Part shown: positions 21,110 to 31,526 of the stretch, piece after piece
How positions within the stretch are numbered: position 1 is the stretch's first letter
Layout: the number at the start of each line of letters is the position of its first letter
The notes under the pieces: model-generated
What the model was told of the DNA's origin: nothing
The model's database searches: none
The model's input: only the letters and a program-made list of their open reading frames with translations
Source: Septoria linicola
Taxonomy: Eukaryota > Ascomycota > Dothideomycetes > Mycosphaerellales > Mycosphaerellaceae
NCBI GenBank assembly: GCA_024114885.1
Contig: CP099418.1
Location: 1,550,001 to 1,614,000 of the forward strand
Direction of reading: 5' to 3'
Length of the DNA stretch: 64,000 nucleotides
Position numbers and translations under genes: made by a program

Positions 21110-22870
21110 TCAGAGATAGTCTCTAGCGCTCTTTTGCATCTCGATGAACTTCCACCCTCTCGTCTCTGGGTTGCTGACTTCCTCAGGAATCCTGGTTACA
21201 CCAATGGCATATGTGACTTGTTGCACCTTGTCTTCCATGCCGGCCGCTAGTTCTCCAGACTTCGCATTCCGGTATACATGCACTTCTTGTGTGCGGCACA
21301 TGAGCACGAACACAGGAATCTCACCGGGGTCCAGAATTCTTGCCGATAGTATGTCGACGCCGCGGATGTCCAAGATCTTTCCATCTGATTTGAGCCCAGC
21401 TGTTGTATATTGCTGCATGAGAGCGTGATACACTTGGAACTGAGCAGCAGATAGCCAAAGTTTCAGTGTCTCCACGTCACCTTTCACATAGGCTTCGAGG
21501 ACTTCCGGGAGGATGTAATTGCGCATCTCGTTCAAAAATGGGTCCAATTGGAAATTTGGATCCATCTCGCGGAACTTCTTGATCACCATGGCAGTCTCGT
21601 TCTCCGCGAAAAAGCCAGCAATGCGGTCAGATACGCTGCGAGCGGTGCTGATGAGCGGATTCTCCGACTCTCGGTACACCGAGCCAAAGGATGAAAAGCG
21701 CTTTCCGATGCTGCTGTTGTCGCGGAAATCCTTCCATGCTTCTTTCCAAGCCGCATCCTTGTGCACAGTGACATTCGTACCGGCATTCGGGTCTTCCTCG
21801 AGGTTCTCGGGTATCTTATTCGGATTGAAGCCCATTTTCAAGTCACGCTCTTCACGTTTCCGCCTACGTTCCTCCTTCTCCACCCAGCCTCCGTAACGTG
21901 AAGACGCGCCATCGTCGATCACATCTTTCACATCTTTGTAGGCCTTGGTGTCTCGAATCGGCTTCGTGGCCTTGTCCACTCCCGAGCCCACTGCAGCTGC
22001 TCCTTTGCGGACCACCTTCGCAACGGGAGTGTCCCAGGTCCACGCAGCACCTTTCCCGATCGCACTCGCTGTGCCAAACAACGCCTTGCCGGTCGTGGAG
22101 GTCGCAGCTTCTGCGGCTTTGCTGTATGCACTCTTGGCCCGCTGCACATTCGGATTCTGGTTGAAATCATTGATAGTGCCTCCGAGCTGCTTAGTGCTCT
22201 CGTTCCACTCTTTGCTTGCCTTGAACTCTTGCTGCAGGGTCTCCGTGAACACTTGCCATGGAGTTTTACCACCGTGAGGCGGTGGTGGAGCGGCATCGTC
22301 TTTCTTCTTCTTCTCCTTCTGCTCACCCTCAGCTGTCTCCTCGCCCTCCTCTTTGGACTTGGACTCTTGCTGCTCTTCCTCTGCCGCAGCCTTCTGTCGC
22401 GCCGCCCACTCCTTGTCAGCTTGCTTCTTGAATTGAGCGAAAGCGTCGTCAGCGGCAGATCGCTCAGGTTCGGCCGCCTTTTTGGTTTCTGGCTCGGGCT
22501 GAGGTGCTGCGCTTGTCGCTGCTGCTGCTGCCGCTGCAGGCTTTGGCTCTGCCTTCTGACCACCGGCTGCCTTCTCCTTGGCTCTCTGCTCTCGCAGCTC
22601 CTTGAAGCTCACATGTCGCACTGAGCTCGCGGGTGATGCCGAGATGGCTGAGGGCAGGAAATGTGATCGTAGGGCCACAGGAGGCAAGATTGTTGATGCG
22701 CCATGGTGACGCACCCGTAGCGATGCTTCGCTGTATGATCGAAGAGAGTCGCCTATCCGTCGATACGCAGCGGTGCGGCCATGTTGTGATGCTTGGACAG
22801 TGGATGGGAAGTTTCTCGCGATGCCGCCTCCTGCTCGCAACAACGAGGCGCGGAGTGCGGATGTGCTCAT
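21110..22870 (-). CDS. TIM44: Mitochondrial import motor subunit Tim44
   Basis: Peripheral inner-membrane protein that tethers mitochondrial Hsp70 to the TIM23 channel and drives matrix import. Single exon, 586 aa. The first about 80 residues are Ser/Arg/Ala-rich (presequence). Residues about 85-210 are a Lys/Glu/Ala-rich, probably helical and partly disordered region. Next comes PWQVFTETLQQEFKASKEWNESTKQL, then the C-terminal Tim44 domain (DPNFQLDPFLNEMRNYILPEVLEAYVKGDVETLKLWLSAAQFQVYHA, in part), ending FIEMQKSARDYL. Length and order agree with fungal Tim44. It is divergent from the uS11m gene, sharing about 250 nt. Confidence 0.95.
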   Translation of the reverse strand: MSTSALRASLLRAGGGIARNFPSTVQASQHGRTAAYRRIGDSLRSYSEASLRVRHHGASTILPPVALRSHFLPSAISASPASSVRHVSFKELREQRAKEKAAGGQKAEPKPAAAAAAATSAAPQPEPETKKAAEPERSAADDAFAQFKKQADKEWAARQKAAAEEEQQESKSKEEGEETAEGEQKEKKKKDDAAPPPPHGGKTPWQVFTETLQQEFKASKEWNESTKQLGGTINDFNQNPNVQRAKSAYSKAAEAATSTTGKALFGTASAIGKGAAWTWDTPVAKVVRKGAAAVGSGVDKATKPIRDTKAYKDVKDVIDDGASSRYGGWVEKEERRRKREERDLKMGFNPNKIPENLEEDPNAGTNVTVHKDAAWKEAWKDFRDNSSIGKRFSSFGSVYRESENPLISTARSVSDRIAGFFAENETAMVIKKFREMDPNFQLDPFLNEMRNYILPEVLEAYVKGDVETLKLWLSAAQFQVYHALMQQYTTAGLKSDGKILDIRGVDILSARILDPGEIPVFVLMCRTQEVHVYRNAKSGELAAGMEDKVQQVTYAIGVTRIPEEVSNPETRGWKFIEMQKSARDYL

Positions 22871-23122
22871 GCTCTGTGTCGCAACTTTCCAGACGGTATG
22901 CGATGCAAGAAAGGACGACGATGAAAGGACCGCGAGGAGACGACGACGAAAGAAGAGGCGACTCTTCGTAGAAATGTGACGATGGAAATAAAGGGCATCG
23001 GGACAGACGCTGCAGCTGCAGCTCCGTCTTCGCCGAGCTGGCCGCCTGCTTTCTCCGTGTCGTCCATATCATTGACCCAGAGATCCTACTACACTGGTTG
23101 ATACCATTCACCCACTCCAGTC
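22871..23122. promoter_or_regulatory. Bidirectional promoter region, TIM44 / uS11m
   Basis: 252 nt separate two divergent genes for mitochondrial proteins. Any promoter elements and both leaders must lie here; no particular site is claimed. Confidence 0.55.
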
Positions 23123-23842
23123 ATGGCCACGCCGCGCGCATTCCGCTCCTTTACATGTTTCTCCTGTCGACAACGCCTCCTGCCAGAGGTTCAGCATCGC
23201 ACATTCGCTAGCAATCCTCGGGTGGCAGCTGCACCAAATGCCTTCAGCTCTCTTGGGTCACTGACACCCAGCAACCCACGAAATCGTGGTCGCGGTCAGC
23301 AGGAGAACACAGCGTCCATCAACGATATCCTGAACGCTGACACGGAGACTCTGCGCAACTCCACATTCGCCGATGAGCTTGCCGGAGGCTCACGCGACCA
23401 ACCACACAAATTACACATATACGCCACGAAACACAATACGCATCTGACGTTTGTGCAGCCGTCCAAGCCTGCCTCGCAAACAGCGTCTTCTGGAGTGTCG
23501 GGCACATCTGCTTCCGCCAAGGACCAGAATAAATTGGTTGATGTGCTGCTCTCCATCAGTGCAGGAAACATTGGCTTCAGGAAAGCCGGGCGAGGGAGTT
23601 ACGATGCAGCATACCAGCTTGCTGCTTTCGCGTTGAAGCAAATGAAAGAAAAGGGCATGCTTCGAGATATGCACAGCTTACAGGTTGTGCTTCGGGGGTT
23701 TGGTGCAGGGAGAGAAGCAGTGACCAAGGTCATTCTGGGAAGTGAAGGAAGATTCATCCGGAATCGCATCGTCAGTGTTGTCGATGCCACAAGGCTTAAG
23801 CAAGGTGGACCACGAAGCAAGAAGCCGAGAAGACTGGGCTAG
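23123..23842 (+). CDS. MRPS18: Mitochondrial small-subunit ribosomal protein uS11m
   Basis: Component of the mitochondrial ribosome small subunit (yeast Mrps18). Single exon, 239 aa. The first 30 residues are basic with a likely cleavage region (RTFASNP). Residues about 95-239 match the uS11 fold: HNTHLTFVQPS, ISAGNIGFRKAGRGSYDAAYQLA, LQVVLRGFGAGREAV, and the C-terminal RNRIVSVVDATRLKQGGPRSKKPRR that contacts rRNA. The Ala/Ser insert at about residues 110-130 is common in fungal versions. Confidence 0.94.
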   Translation: MATPRAFRSFTCFSCRQRLLPEVQHRTFASNPRVAAAPNAFSSLGSLTPSNPRNRGRGQQENTASINDILNADTETLRNSTFADELAGGSRDQPHKLHIYATKHNTHLTFVQPSKPASQTASSGVSGTSASAKDQNKLVDVLLSISAGNIGFRKAGRGSYDAAYQLAAFALKQMKEKGMLRDMHSLQVVLRGFGAGREAVTKVILGSEGRFIRNRIVSVVDATRLKQGGPRSKKPRRLG

Positions 23843-24629
23843 TCGACACCTTGGCGATACTGGACGAACAGGGCATGTATCCTGCCGATGCAGTGTATGC
23901 GACTGCCCTCAAGTTTACGACAACAGAGTACTACCCCGTCACGCTGCTGCAAGTCACAAGAGAGTGCGATCACCTGGCACGCGATTACGACCATTCAGAT
24001 GGAGAGTGCTAGTGTGCAGTACTCCCTTCACCGCGGCTCGCATGTCTAGCAAAACGCATGTGGTGGCATAAGACCAGGAGTTCTGCTCAGATCGTGGAAT
24101 CAAACCGGCAGAGTGGACTGTAGTTTGACTGGACGGAAAGCATCACACGCTTGCGGATGTTTTGTAGATGATCGTGTAGATTTGTTCTCAAACGAAGCAC
24201 GTTTCAATCTCAAAATGGACAGGACATCCCAGCTGCGCGTGTGATATATGCCAATGGGTGGCCACATCAGGCGAGGAATCGTTGTGAGGCCGCGGCTCAA
24301 GCGGAGGCCTGAGAGTCGAATCATTAGGCGATCAAACATTCAATGCTACATGCCTCGTGCTTGTATACACTTCCACGAATTGCATAACCAGGAGAGGCTG
24401 GTGGAAGCCTCATCGTAGTAGCAGCGAAGTGTTTGCGACTGACGCTCGACCATGGAAGCATCCGAACATGCCGTTTCGAGGTGCTTCTGACCAAGTCTGC
24501 AATCAAGCCTACCATCTAGCCATATGCTTTCTGCCGTCCCCCCGCCCACCTCGATGCTTGCTCGTTGAACGCCTTCCCATGCAATGCGTAGATCTTCGTG
24601 AACCCGTTACGTCGTAAGTACGCAGCTAA
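23843..24629. other. Intergenic region
   Basis: 3' side of uS11m and 3' side of the 157-aa gene (convergent). A frame that overlaps the end of uS11m stays open for about 60 codons past its stop, but nothing supports its use. Confidence 0.5.
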
Positions 24630-25206
24630 TCATTGCTGCTGCAAGCTAGCAAGGACAGCCTTCTCCTTCGCGGCAGCGTCGAAGAGATCTCCATAGCGAC
24701 CTAGAGTAATCAGCCCTGTAACCTTCAAACAAGGCGTGCTGGCGACCTACCTTTCACCATGTGATCTTTGTGCTGGAGTCCGTCCCAGGCGCGATTGGAC
24801 TCGTCTTGCGCCTTCTTGTTCAGCCATGCGTAGCCCGGCTCATCTTCAGCCTTGTTGTAGGTATAGCCACTGCTCTCATGAGTCTTAAAGGATGGCTCCA
24901 CTTTCGCTTTGCCGTTTGCGTTGCCCATGTTCTGTAGTTCTGCGCTGATAATCAGCTCGAGCTCGAATACTGCTGTATCTGGTGAAGCGCACCTTCCATG
25001 TCGTCTGCGCCGGTCTGCAGTGGGCGTTTGCCGTTCGAGTTCGCGATCGAAGCTCCGGACGCGGCGGTTGGCATGGATCGCTGCTGTGAGTCTGGGGGCG
25101 ATAGCACGGTTGCGGCTGGATTGCTGATTTGAGCGACAGGCGTCGAAACCTCCTCGATATCCGACTCTTCGGGTGATGAAACCATTTGATTGTTGCCCTC
25201 CGTCAT
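24630..25206 (-). CDS. Conserved-looking protein of unknown function, 157 aa
   Basis: Exons 25206-24993, 24939-24751 and 24700-24630 join in frame (introns of 53 and 50 nt with GTGCGC and GTAGGT donors; the first has a CTGAT branch point). The N-terminal 70 residues are acidic and Ser/Thr/Pro-rich (SSPEESDIEEVSTP), probably disordered and phosphorylated. The C-terminal half is compact and rich in aromatics (ESSGYTYNKAEDEPGYAW, then HKDHMVKGRYGDLFD) and ends in a short helix. No signal peptide or membrane segment. I do not recognise the family; the folded half suggests a conserved domain rather than an orphan. Confidence 0.68.
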
Positions 25207-26879
25207 GGTTGCTGGCGCCTAGTGCTAGTTAGTGAGTCGCTTGGACACGAAGTCCGCGCATGTGAGAGGGCCTGCTTGCTTGGCAAAACCAGGCACAATT
25301 GATAGCTGAACAAGGCACTCATAACACTTTCGAATGGACATTGAATCACTGGTTGATCAAGTATTGCGAGAAGTAGGTACTACTGTCTGCCCGCTTTCCA
25401 GCACGAAGTAGCCAGTTCAATGCCAGTTCATGGCCACGATCTGACAAGAAATGCTGCCATGTTGCATTCGCACGTGAAGTAGAACTGACGGATAGGTACT
25501 GTTCTCAAGCACGCGCAATCCTTGGGTGCCTAATAGTTCCTGGACTCCTTTGATGTTTGTCAGCCGGCGTGGTGTGGTATGCTGGTCATTCCTCCTGCGT
25601 TTAACCTATCTCTTATCTCTGCCTAAATCTTCTCAAGTTCATCTCTTCTCTACCTCTACCTTGTACAGAACCATCTCCCAAGCTTGGCGTTCGGCTCATG
25701 CTTGCAAGGATGTCCAAAGAAATGAATGGTCACGCTGTGCATGTATGCCATTTCTGCTCCTTCGATCACCCGAACTTCTAGGCTGCGATAGGCGATACTG
25801 ATAGGGTCCCTCGCCGAGGACGCAAACGACAATCTAAGCACCACGAGGCGACCTTGAGCTGTGTCTCCGGCAGCTGGGTCGCTCGCTACCGATCTACTTC
25901 ATCCTGGTGGTATCTCCAAAGAGGCAGGTCGCAAAGCTAGATTCATCGAACGCGTGTCCAATGTTGGGCAACGACGCAATACGAGAGCCCGCAGGAACAA
26001 CAATGAACGAACTTGCCGCTACTAAGCGTCTCGGATGTGCCACGCGACATCCATTGACTCGTCGTTGTCAGGTATTGGCAGCAGAGGTGTGGGTGAAAGC
26101 ATCGCTGCGAAGCCTCGTCTTGCAGTCGCTTCATGCTTGACAAAGCTTGGCTCCGCTTGTAGCAAGCCACCAACTGCTGGAGCTACCACACGACCTGCAG
26201 ATGTGGTGTGCCTCGCAAATGGCAGCTCACGTGGAACATGCTGGCTTCGAACACAAACTGTTCATGACGCACTGCACATGATGTTGAAAGGCTTTCTTGA
26301 CCTATGCAGAGTCCTTTCCTCGGCCGGCCATCATTCGTGACCAAGTCATCTATATCGTGGGTTCTGCGCAGAGTACACTTCTCGAGGGTAGCTGAGCAAG
26401 ATCACTGTGCAAAGGCTCACCTGATCAATGCGAATCGCGAAGCTTCTTTCAATGGCTGGCGGGCTTATCGATGCTAACTTGAGCCGAGGACAGGTCTTCG
26501 CAGTCGGCTGCCGGCTCTTCCGCTTGTGTCGGCACGTCAAAGCACCAATTGCCACACCATCGAAAGGAGGATCAATGTTACTTTGACAAACAGCGCAGTC
26601 ATCAAATGCGTGCCACAACGCGCATGCTACACTCTCCCGCTTCACGAGAGGGGCAAGCATAAATATTACGCTAGGGCAAGGCCTAGCTTGCAACCTTGAA
26701 AGTAAATCGATTGCAGTACATCCGGCGATGCGACCTATGCGTAATCCTAATATGGCTCACAGTCCATCTATCTTTGATATCCTTTGAATACCTGGTCGCC
26801 CCAGCATCTCGTTCTGCACGTCTTGATCGTGCGATCGTTTGTGGCAGGCTTCGCCCGATCGTGGAAGGCTTTAGTAACC
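25207..26879. other. Gene-poor intergenic region, 1.7 kb
   Basis: Open frames up to 115 codons exist on both strands, but none has a domain, signal peptide or convincing splice partners. It holds the divergent promoters of the 157-aa gene (-) and the amino-acid permease (+). Base composition is like the neighbours, so there is no sign of a transposon. Confidence 0.45.
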
Positions 26880-29069
26880 ATGAGTGCTGCGAACAATGAT
26901 GTGAAGACCGGACAAGCGTTGGGGCCAGATGCTGAACATATGGACGCTCACGTGGACCTGAATAACAAACCCATAGCCCCACCAGATACCAATGGTGAGT
27001 ATATGGAGGCCATTGAACATGCTCTGAGAAAGGAAACGCGAGAGCAATGCTGATCTACCCATGAGTAGGCCACAAATCCATCTACTCGGACAGAGCAATC
27101 ACCTTTGAAGCATACAACCACTGGGCGCAAAGAGCGCGAGAAGCAGAGAAGTCATTTGCCCCCGCCGGCACGTTCAAGCAAGCAAGCCAATTATTCAAAC
27201 GCAAGAAGACAAGCAATGTTCAGCAATTGCCAGCGGATCATGGCATAGTCGCCGCAACTGGGAAGACGCACGTCCATGAGCCTTCCGAGGACCAGTATGG
27301 CGTATCGGAAACGGAATGGGAACGAGCACAGAGAGCCACGAGGACTGCAACATGGGGCACCATCTTCTACCTTATCACCACCGACATTCTTGGACCGTAC
27401 AATGTTCCCTGGGCGATCTCTCAGATGGGCTACGGTCCAGGAATTGCCCTCTATGTTTCTTTTGGCGCTTTTGCATTTTATTCTGGGCTCCAGTTGTGGA
27501 GGCAATTCATCGGTCTTGACTCTCCTCGATATCCCATGCGGAATTACGGCGATCTCGGCTTTAGGGTGTTCGGTAACTGGGCTCGCCAGGGTATCAATAT
27601 TCTGCAGAGCTGTCAATTCTTCCTCAATGTCACCCTGATCATTGTCACCAATGGCCAGGGCTTGCAGCAGATGGCTCAGGGTAGGAGTGGCACAGGGGTG
27701 CTTTGCTGTAAGAACTACCGATACTCTGCCAGTGAGTAACGTGCTGATCATGCTTCTAGTCGTGGCCGCCGAGGTAATATTCATGCTATGTGGGTTCTTC
27801 CTTGGACAGATCCGCACGCTCCAGCGACTCGGCTGGCTAGCAAACCTCGCCGTTTGGCTCAACATCTTCGTGATCATCATGACCATGGCTGTTGTGCCGC
27901 ATTTTGGTCCTAATTATGAAGCATCATTCGCGACATACCAAACACCAAGAGGCCCTGTAATGACCAGCGCCAATTGGCCTGCTGGTGCTGGACTCCGAGA
28001 CCGTATCAATGGGCTTATGAATGGTGTCTTTGCCTACGGCGGAGCTACACTTTTCACAGAATTGATGTCTGAAATGCGGCGTCCGTGAGTATCGCCTGAG
28101 CCGCCGTCCCGCCCCAACCGAGCTGACAGTCCAATAGAATGGATTTCTGGAAGGGCTTTCTATGTGCCGAGATATTTATCTTCAGCGTCTACATCACTAT
28201 GGGGCTTGTTGTCTACTCGTACCAAGGTCAATTTAGTAAGGCTATCTGGCAATGGATTCCTAGTATTTTCGACATCTGCTGACTTAGATTCCCACTACTA
28301 GGCTTCAATCCAGCTGTAAGTGACATCTAGCTCATGTTGTCAAGGGCTCGGACTGACAGTTCTTGCAGTACCAGGGCATTCCCAACGACGCATACGCGTG
28401 GCAGACTGTAGGCAATGCAATCTGTAAGCAGAATTCATCACTGTCTCCCACCAGCACTGACTTCAGTCATAGCATTCGTATCAGGCCTGATCGCAGCTCT
28501 CCTCTACGGAAACATCGGCATCAAAGTCTTCTACGCAGCCGTCCTGCGCGACGTCTTCGGCTTCCCACCACTGGATGCAAAGAAAGGCAAATGGACCTGG
28601 GTCTTCCTCGTACCCATCTACTGGTCACTGGCCTTTATCGTCGCAGCGGCGATACCTCAAATCTCTAACCTCATCTCATTCGTGGGAGCGGCCTTTATTC
28701 TTCAGTTCTCGTACACCTTTCCGCCGGTGTTGATGGTCGCTTTCAATGTTCAAAAGGACGCTGTACTTCCAGAGGAGCACTTCGATCCTGTCACTGGTCA
28801 AGCACAGCGTGTTGATTCTGGAATGAAGAGATGGATTCGTGGTTATCGGAAGAAGTTCTTCAGGAACACGGTAAGACTCCAGTGAAGCGAATCTTTTGTG
28901 TCTGAGATGACTGCTAACTTGCGTTCTTTACTTTGAGTTCGATGTACTCTACTTCTTGGCCGCACTCTCCACTGCTGGTCTTGGAATCTATGCTTCAGTT
29001 GTCTCGATGCATGACTCATTCGCCAACTCTCGCTTGACACCATTCACTTGCGGTAGTCCCACGGGGTAA
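26880..29069 (+). CDS. Amino-acid permease, AAAP family (Mtr-like)
   Basis: Plasma-membrane amino-acid transporter of the AAAP (Aa_trans) family, closest in style to the Neurospora neutral amino-acid permease Mtr. Eight exons: 26880-26994, 27069-27707, 27760-28084, 28138-28235, 28302-28315, 28369-28423, 28467-28870, 28938-29069. They total 593 aa. The N-terminal about 130 residues are hydrophilic and cytosolic. The rest holds about ten or eleven hydrophobic segments, beginning at TWGTIFYLITTDILGPYNVPWAI and including FFLGQIRTLQRLGWLAN, the typical EMRRPMDFWKG loop and GLIAALLYGNIGIKVFY. The fifth exon is only 14 nt, encoding SFNPA together with split codons. All junctions keep frame. Substrate not determined. 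Confidence 0.92.
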
Positions 29070-29417
29070 AGTGGTGCTGTTCGTGGAGAAGATGGACGAT
29101 GGCGAAGGCTACTAGCGTGGCAGCGTTGTCAATGTCACTTTATTACCATATCGATGGAACCATGACAGAAGCAGTGCAGCACGGCTAGACCTCGTCTGTG
29201 AGCTTTGCTCATGATCCTAGCTGTTCATCCGACTACGCACGCTCAAAGGGGGATAGACATATTGATCATTTGTTAATCACATCCATATATGTTTATTGTG
29301 TTGGATGGACTACATGATAATGTCCACGCCCACAACTTGTCGTTATTGCAGCCTTTATCATATCACTTGCTCATTCACTCATACCAATTTCCTGCTTCGC
29401 GCCTAAGTGATTCCGGC
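29070..29417. other. Convergent 3' region
   Basis: Holds the 3' ends of the permease (+) and aspartic protease (-) transcripts. No gene seen. Confidence 0.5.
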
Positions 29418-30821
29418 TCACTTCGACTTTGCAAAGTTGACAAAGGCCGTCTTGGAGTTGACGTACTGGAAAGTGGAGTACCTTTTCCACGTGTTAGCAA
29501 GATTCCAAATATCATGAGAATGGTGGTGCTCACCAGTTTTTAATAAACACATCACCCACGACCCAGAACTGCTCAGGGGGGTTCAGGTCCGCACCCGCAA
29601 TACCGGCAAGGCAGTATGCATTGGTGATAGGACCAAGAAGGCTCGACAAGGTGTTGTTGCCGAGTCCTAGATCGTCCGACAGTGTGCCAAAGTTGAAGTC
29701 GAGATCATTGATAGCAAAATTCTTGCCAGCAAACTTGAGGTTGACCTGTGGCTTTGAGGCACAAGGGTAGGCGAAGCCAAGGATCGTACCACCAAGAGGG
29801 ATGGGAACGGAGCCAGGGATCTGCGCGAAGATTGACAAAGCTGCCGCAGTAGGAGCGATGACAAGAGTAGTTCCAGTATCGATGGCCGCCTGGCCGTTCG
29901 TTGTTGGTAGAGCCGCGTTCTTGCCGACTGTAGCACCGTCGATAGCGACCTGCCAGTATGTCTGGCTAGTGACAGGTACTGGAGTGAAGGATCCGGTGTA
30001 CCTGCTCTCGTCACGGCCACCGAGTGTCATCTCACTTCTCTGGGCTGTTCCACTCTTCTGTCGTCCAAGGTAAAAGGAGAACTCTGTAGGGTTCACCTTC
30101 TTCTGGTTGATCAAGGAGAAGAAGAACGGCGGCTGCTTGCTGTTCGCAATACTTTGGAAAGCCATTCCCATTAAGCTGTCAGAGCCAGTCCCGCTGAAGC
30201 CTTGTGCCTGGGTCAAAGAGATGATGTTTTGGTGCGTCGCCGTAAGACCAGCCACTGTGACACTGTCGAAGTAGTTCTCGCCAGAAACAGCGCCAGAGCC
30301 ATAAGTGACAGTGGTCTGAGAGCGTTAGCTTGCGGGACAGCATGATAAGTCATCCCTCCACGTACCGTGTTGTGCTCATCCTGGCCTTGCTGGTCGTACT
30401 TCGTGGTACCATCACAGCCTTGCTGCGTGCCACATTTTGGTCCAGGCACGAATGTGTCAGAGCTGCCAGTGTCGAAGTCGAAGTTGAAGGTCTGCTTTGC
30501 AGCTCCCACCTGGCCCGCGCCATAGTAGAGCTCATCCTCTTGACCCTCTACAACGTCCGTCAAATGCTCTTCTGCGTCTGTGTCGCGCTTGAATACAAGG
30601 CCAACATCTTGCAGAGCTTGAGGTAGCGCAAAGCCGCTGTCGTACTTCAGAATCGTGGTCTTGAGAGTGGACTTGAACCACTCGAAATCGACGTTGCCGT
30701 CAGCTCTTCGCACAAGCTGATGTCTCTTCCTGTGAAACGGGATTGTAGTGCCTTGACTCTGATCTTGAGTTGGCGCAGCAAGCGCAAGCGCACTGAAACT
30801 AAGCAGGAGGGTGGACTTCAT
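29418..30821 (-). CDS. Secreted aspartic protease (pepsin family A1)
   Basis: Secreted acid endopeptidase of the aspergillopepsin/penicillopepsin type. Exons 30821-30366, 30315-29534 and 29481-29418 give 433 aa. Signal peptide MKSTLLLSFSALALAAP, then a basic propeptide to about residue 110. The first catalytic Asp is in DFDTGSSDTF, the flap Tyr in TVTYGSGAVSG (formed by splicing), and the second catalytic Asp in AIDTGTTLV. The pair of Cys in FAYPCASK and NAYCLAG matches the conserved C-lobe disulfide, and the protein ends FWVVGDVFIKNWYSTFQYV with the family's final strand. Introns are 50 and 52 nt. The enzyme appears intact. Confidence 0.94.
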
Positions 30822-31526
30822 GTTTGTTGTTGAGTATGAAGTTCGAATAACATCTGGGAGCAAGCACTTTATACCTGCTGTCTCGCCTACGAGCATGCCG
30901 ACCACTTATAAGAAGTAGTGCGATCGCTTTGCTCGTGGCTTGCGTAACATCTCCATGGGGATTGGCGGCTTGCAGCTGGTGCCGGAGCATCGAGACTGTC
31001 ATTGGCAGTGGCATCGACCGCTGCGCTGATCACGAACACGTCCATTCCTACCGCGGCAGATGATAGTCGACGCACTACGTCTCAGCGCGTGGTACCAAGG
31101 AGAATGAAGCCTCACAAGCTTTAAGGGCAAGGCTTAGGAGGAGCTTGTTCATTTGCCTCGGCGTTGAGTTGTGGAGGTCTCGGAGTATACCAGACTAGCG
31201 ATGGCTTAATGCATCACAGACGCATTTGTAATTGGTAGCATTCATTTAAGCTTAGACGATGGTTTGTCGATCGCCGCGCTTCCAGCGGGGCATTTTGCCT
31301 TTGATAAAGGTACATCTAGCAGACAGCGTCCGGGCATGATCGAAAAGAGTAAGAGGTGGAACGAGCGTGTCGTGTTCAACCAGCGTGATGACATAGTTCG
31401 GCAGCTCAAGCGCAGTCTACTGCGTCGACTTATGGTCATTCCAGCATCTCATCACAATTTGTCATCCAGTCTAGAGGATCTGGCTGCCCTCACCACGAAC
31501 GTGGCCGCTGAGCTGTAGTTCTTGAC
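30822..31526. other. Intergenic region
   Basis: Upstream of the aspartic protease and downstream of the primase subunit gene. Open frames of 60-85 codons have no support. No defined site is claimed. Confidence 0.45.

Noticed and set aside
15128..23842. A metabolic gene cluster joining gluconokinase, P5C dehydrogenase and the branched-chain E2
   Set aside because: The pathways differ and the genes are housekeeping; there is no regulator, transporter or backbone enzyme typical of a fungal cluster.
23843..24010. Open frame running past the uS11m stop in another frame
   Set aside because: uS11m ends with the expected basic tail; there is no start codon or splice site to recruit the downstream frame.
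26346..26693. 115-codon minus-strand frame with several Cys
   Set aside because: Cys spacing fits no zinc motif and no upstream exon or leader is evident.
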